Positions 9,864 to 13,386 of a stretch of DNA of 13,386 nucleotides are shown here, in pieces (position 1 is the stretch's first letter; each line of letters begins with the position of its first letter). The notes below the pieces were generated by a model. The model ran no database searches. It saw only the letters and a list, made by a program, of their open reading frames with translations, and was not told where the DNA came from. Source of the stretch: Lysobacter sp. Lineage in GTDB: Bacteria; Pseudomonadota; Gammaproteobacteria; Xanthomonadales; Xanthomonadaceae. Where the stretch lies: positions 1-13,386 of the forward strand of contig JASLDW010000033.1 of NCBI GenBank assembly GCA_030151365.1, written 5' to 3'. The position numbers were made by a program, and so were the translations under genes.

Positions 9864-12800
9864 ATGACATCCAGGAAAACCTCCGCCCGCGCTGCTGATG
9901 CAAGCGTGCCCGACTCCATGCTCAAACCCGTGCTCGATGCGCTGGCGAAGAACGGCGAGGCGCGCACGCTCGCGACGACCCTCTATTCCCGCCTGACGCG
10001 CGAGGAGCTGCATGCGCAGACGGCGGCGGCCTGGGCGGCGATCGCCGGCGATGCGCTGGCCTTCCTGCGTACCCGCAAGCGCGGGACCGTCGCCGTGCGC
10101 GTGTTCAACCCGACGCCGAAGGCCAACGGCTGGGAAACGGCGCGCAGCGTGCTTCAGGTCGCCAATGACGACATGCCGTTCCTGGTCGATTCGATCACCA
10201 ACGCATTGAACGAGCGCGGCATCACCGTGCACCTGCTGCTGCATCCGGTGCTGCGCGTGCAGCGCGACAAGGGTGGAAAGCTGCAGGCGTTCGGCGAGGG
10301 CGAGGACGAATCCTTCATCCACGTCGAGATCGATCGCCTCGACGCCGCCGATGCCAGGGAGATCGAGCGCCTGGTCGCCGGCGTGCTGGCCGACGTCCGC
10401 GCTGCCGTCGAGGACTGGCCGCGCATGCGGGAGAAGATGGAGGCCGCGGGCACCGCCCTGGTGAAGAAGGGCGATGGCCCGGTGTCGCCGGCAGTGCTGG
10501 CGGAGTCGAACGACTTCCTGCAATGGGCCGCCGACAACCACTTCACCTTCCTTGGCTATCGCGAGTACAAGGTCGAGAAGCGCGGCAGCGAGGAAGTGCT
10601 GGTGGCGGTGGACGGCAGTGGCCTCGGCCTGCTGCGCGGCAAGGACCGCGGCGCGCCGCGCCCGTTGAAGTCACTGGACGCGCATCGCGTGCAGCAGTCG
10701 GGAGCGCTGGAACCGCTGATCCTGACCAAGACCAATGCGCGCGCCAGCGTGCATCGCCGCGGCTACATGGATTACATCGGCGTGATCGAATTCGACGCCA
10801 AGGGCAAGCCGCTGTCCGAGAAGCGCTTCATCGGCCTGTTCACTTCCAGCGTCTACAACCACCGCCCGTGGGACATTCCGGTGGTGCGCAGCCGCTACGA
10901 GCAGGTGATGAAGGAATCCGGCCTGCCGGCCCAGGGCCACAGCGCCAAGGCGCTGCGCCACATCATGGAAACGCTGCCGCGCGACGAACTGTTCCAGTCC
11001 AGCCCCGGCGAGCTGCTGTCGCTCGGCACCGGAGTGCTCGGCCTGCAGGAACGCGTCGACAGCAAGCTGTTCATGCGTCGCGACCGTTACGGCCGCTTCT
11101 ATTCGGTGATGGTCTACGTCCCGCGCGAGCGCTTCAACACCGACATGCGCCTGCGCATCGAGACGATGCTGAAGGATGCGCTGGCGGCCGACCACGTCGA
11201 GAGCCATGTGACGATGGGCGACTCGCCGCTGGCGCAACTGCACCTGATCGTGCGTCCGCGCGAGGGCGCGCGCGAGACGAAGTTCGACATCGCCGGGCTC
11301 GAGGCGCGCCTGGCCGAAACCGTGCGCAACTGGCACGACCGCCTCAACGACGTGCTGGTGGAGCGCCATGGCGAGAACGAGGGCCTGGCGCTGGCCAAGC
11401 GCTTCGGCCGCGCGCTCAGCGCCGCCTACATCGAGGAGGCGACCCCGGAAGCCGCCGCCAACGACGTGGCGGAACTCGCGGCGCTGACCAGCGACGAGAG
11501 TCTCGGCATCAACCTGCGCACTGATCCCGCCGCCAGCCATTGCGCCGGTTGCATCGAGGTCAAGCTGTTCCACCGCAACGGCAGCCTGCCGTTGTCGGAG
11601 GTGCTGCCGATGCTCGACAACATGGGCCTGCAGGTCATCACCGAATACCCGTACGACGTGATCGCCGACGGCCAGCCGTACTCGATCCAGGACCTGGAAG
11701 TGCGTGCGGCGGCCGGCGCCGCGGTGAATGACGACAGCATCCGTTTCTTCACTGAAGCCTTTGGCCGCGTGTGGCGCGGCGAGCTCGAGAACGACGGCTT
11801 CAACCGCCTGGTGCTCGGCGCCGGGTTGCGCTGGAAGCAGGTGGCGATGCTGCGTGCGTACTGCAAGTACCTGATGCAGCTGGGCGTGCCGTTCTCGCAG
11901 AGCTATGTCGAGGCGACGTTCGCGCGCTATCCGCTGCTGGCGCGCCTGATGGTTGAGTATTTCGAAGCGCGTTTCGATCCGAAGGGCGACAAGGGCCGCG
12001 AGGCGCGGATCAAGGCGACGCACGCCGAGATCCTGGCGCAGCTCGACAGCGTCAAGAGCCTCGACGAGGATCGCATCCTGCGCAGCTTCATGGGCGCGAT
12101 CGACGCCACCCTGCGCACCAACTATTACGTCGACTACGCCGACGGCAAGCGCGCCGACGGCGGTCCCGCCGACTACCTGGCGTTCAAGCTCGACTGCGCC
12201 GCGGTCCCCGACCTGCCGAAGCCGCGCCCCTATCGCGAGATCTGGGTGTGCGGCCCGCGCGTGGAAGGCATCCACCTGCGCTTCGGGCCGGTGGCGCGCG
12301 GTGGCCTGCGCTGGTCGGATCGCCGCGAGGACTTCCGCACCGAGGTGCTGGGCCTGGTCAAGGCGCAGATGGTGAAGAACACGGTGATCGTGCCGGTGGG
12401 TTCCAAGGGCGGCTTCTTCGCCAAGCAGCTGCCGGATCCGGCGGTCGACCGCGATGCCTGGTTCAACGAGGGCGTGGCCTGCTACAAGCGCTTCATCAAC
12501 GGCCTGCTCGACATCACCGACAACATCATGCCGAACGGCAAGATCGCGCATCCGGCGAACGTCGTCCGCCACGACGGCGATGATCCGTACCTGGTGGTCG
12601 CCGCCGACAAGGGCACCGCGACCTTCTCCGACATCGCCAACGGCATCGCCGCGGCGCACGGCTTCTGGCTCGGCGACGCCTTCGCCTCCGGCGGCTCGGT
12701 CGGTTACGACCACAAGGGCATGGGCATCACCGCGCGCGGCGCCTGGGTGTCGGTGATCAACCACTTCCACGCGCTGGGCCGCGATTGCCAGAAGCAGGAA

Positions 12801-13386
12801 TTCACCTGCGTCGGCATCGGCGACATGTCGGGCGACGTCTTCGGCAACGGCATGCTGCTGTCGAAGCAGACGCGCCTGGTCGCGGCGTTCGACCATCGCC
12901 ACATCTTCCTCGACCCGAACCCGGACGCGGCGTCCTCGTTCAAGGAGCGCCAGCGCCTGTTCAAGCTGCCGCGCTCGAGCTGGGCCGACTACGACGCCAA
13001 GCTGATCAGCAAGGGCGGCGGCGTGTTCTCGCGCGCCGAGAAGTCGATCAGGCTGTCGCCCGAAATCAAGGCCGCGCTCGGCATCGCCGGCGACGTCCAG
13101 GCGCTCAGCCCCAACGAACTGATGTCGGCGATCCTGCGCTCGCCGGTCGACCTCCTGTGGAACGGCGGTATCGGCACCTACGTCAAGTCCAGCCGCGAGA
13201 GCAATGCCGATGTCGGCGATCGCGCCAACAACGCGTTGCGCGTCGATGGCCGCGACCGGCGCTGCAGGATCGTGGGCGAGGGCGGCAACCTCGGCTTCAC
13301 CCAGCTCGGCCGCATCGAGGCGTCGCTCAACGGCGTCCTGCTCAACACCGACTTCATCGACAACTCGGCTGGCGTGGACACCTCCG
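9864..13386 (+). CDS. gdhB: NAD-specific glutamate dehydrogenase, large (about 180 kDa) type, partial at 3' end
   Basis: Catabolic enzyme converting glutamate to 2-oxoglutarate and ammonium with NAD+. The frame is open for 1174 codons and leaves the window; family members reach roughly 1,600 residues, so the C-terminal quarter is missing here. The long N-terminal half carries ACT-like regulatory regions, including ANDDMPFLVDSITNALNERG (about 102-121) and a second near 450-470 (GDSPLAQLHLIVRP). A helical linker follows at about 640-720. The catalytic region starts near 805 with FGPVARGGLRWSDRREDFRTE, and VKNTVIVPVGSKGGF holds the likely catalytic Lys848. The dinucleotide-binding motif CVGIGDMSGDVFGNG lies near 981-995. 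ATG 9864 is chosen because GAAG lies about 6 bases upstream; a Met at residue 19 is a weaker alternative. Control by amino acids through the ACT-like regions is known for relatives and inferred here. The symbol follows Pseudomonas usage and is tentative. Confidence 0.95.
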   Translation, partial: MTSRKTSARAADASVPDSMLKPVLDALAKNGEARTLATTLYSRLTREELHAQTAAAWAAIAGDALAFLRTRKRGTVAVRVFNPTPKANGWETARSVLQVANDDMPFLVDSITNALNERGITVHLLLHPVLRVQRDKGGKLQAFGEGEDESFIHVEIDRLDAADAREIERLVAGVLADVRAAVEDWPRMREKMEAAGTALVKKGDGPVSPAVLAESNDFLQWAADNHFTFLGYREYKVEKRGSEEVLVAVDGSGLGLLRGKDRGAPRPLKSLDAHRVQQSGALEPLILTKTNARASVHRRGYMDYIGVIEFDAKGKPLSEKRFIGLFTSSVYNHRPWDIPVVRSRYEQVMKESGLPAQGHSAKALRHIMETLPRDELFQSSPGELLSLGTGVLGLQERVDSKLFMRRDRYGRFYSVMVYVPRERFNTDMRLRIETMLKDALAADHVESHVTMGDSPLAQLHLIVRPREGARETKFDIAGLEARLAETVRNWHDRLNDVLVERHGENEGLALAKRFGRALSAAYIEEATPEAAANDVAELAALTSDESLGINLRTDPAASHCAGCIEVKLFHRNGSLPLSEVLPMLDNMGLQVITEYPYDVIADGQPYSIQDLEVRAAAGAAVNDDSIRFFTEAFGRVWRGELENDGFNRLVLGAGLRWKQVAMLRAYCKYLMQLGVPFSQSYVEATFARYPLLARLMVEYFEARFDPKGDKGREARIKATHAEILAQLDSVKSLDEDRILRSFMGAIDATLRTNYYVDYADGKRADGGPADYLAFKLDCAAVPDLPKPRPYREIWVCGPRVEGIHLRFGPVARGGLRWSDRREDFRTEVLGLVKAQMVKNTVIVPVGSKGGFFAKQLPDPAVDRDAWFNEGVACYKRFINGLLDITDNIMPNGKIAHPANVVRHDGDDPYLVVAADKGTATFSDIANGIAAAHGFWLGDAFASGGSVGYDHKGMGITARGAWVSVINHFHALGRDCQKQEFTCVGIGDMSGDVFGNGMLLSKQTRLVAAFDHRHIFLDPNPDAASSFKERQRLFKLPRSSWADYDAKLISKGGGVFSRAEKSIRLSPEIKAALGIAGDVQALSPNELMSAILRSPVDLLWNGGIGTYVKSSRESNADVGDRANNALRVDGRDRRCRIVGEGGNLGFTQLGRIEASLNGVLLNTDFIDNSAGVDTS

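Noticed and set aside
10671..12902. 743-codon open frame antisense to glutamate dehydrogenase
   Set aside because: Same artefact: it lies wholly over a recognised enzyme and has a biased His/Arg/Ala composition without any recognisable domain.

Overview
The window looks like a chromosomal segment of a high-GC gammaproteobacterium, most likely of the Xanthomonadaceae (Xanthomonas/Lysobacter/Luteimonas-like). This rests on the strong G/C third-position bias, a SlyX ending in the typical proline-rich His-Tyr tail, a DUF2058 protein, a methionine synthase split into two genes behind an ArsR-methyltransferase regulator, and a large (about 180 kDa type) NAD-glutamate dehydrogenase. The placement is inferred from gene content, not from a database search. 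Coding density is very high: no gene-free stretch reaches 300 bases, and the longest is the 124-base divergent spacer at 8527-8650. No tRNA, rRNA, CRISPR array, insertion sequence or prophage gene was seen.

Region 1 (1-3038, + strand): UDP-glucose 6-dehydrogenase (ugd), slyX overlapping it by 4 bases, a DUF2058 protein, and an exported protein with a beta-barrel-like C-terminus. Tight spacing suggests one transcription unit, with the promoter upstream of the window. The last gene may be read separately.

Region 2 (8526 down to 3079, - strand): a four-gene methionine operon in the order ArsR-type regulator fused to a methyltransferase domain, metH N-terminal part (homocysteine domain), metH C-terminal part (folate, cobalamin and reactivation domains), and a YebB/YiiX-like permuted papain-fold enzyme. 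The first three genes are linked by 4-base ATGA overlaps and the last follows after 8 bases. A plausible sigma-70 promoter and a 32-base AT-rich dyad lie just before the first gene, suggesting autoregulation of the whole operon. The two MetH pieces together carry every module of the one-chain enzyme.

Region 3 (8651-13386, + strand): a short- or branched-chain-type acyl-CoA dehydrogenase, divergent from the methionine operon, then the NAD-glutamate dehydrogenase, which runs off the window end. Both feed carbon skeletons into central metabolism.

No plainly new multi-gene system is visible. The points most worth a second look are the regulator-operator-split MetH arrangement, a His/Cys-rich insert in the homocysteine domain, the papain-fold enzyme riding in the methionine operon, and a C8 homopolymer inside metH.
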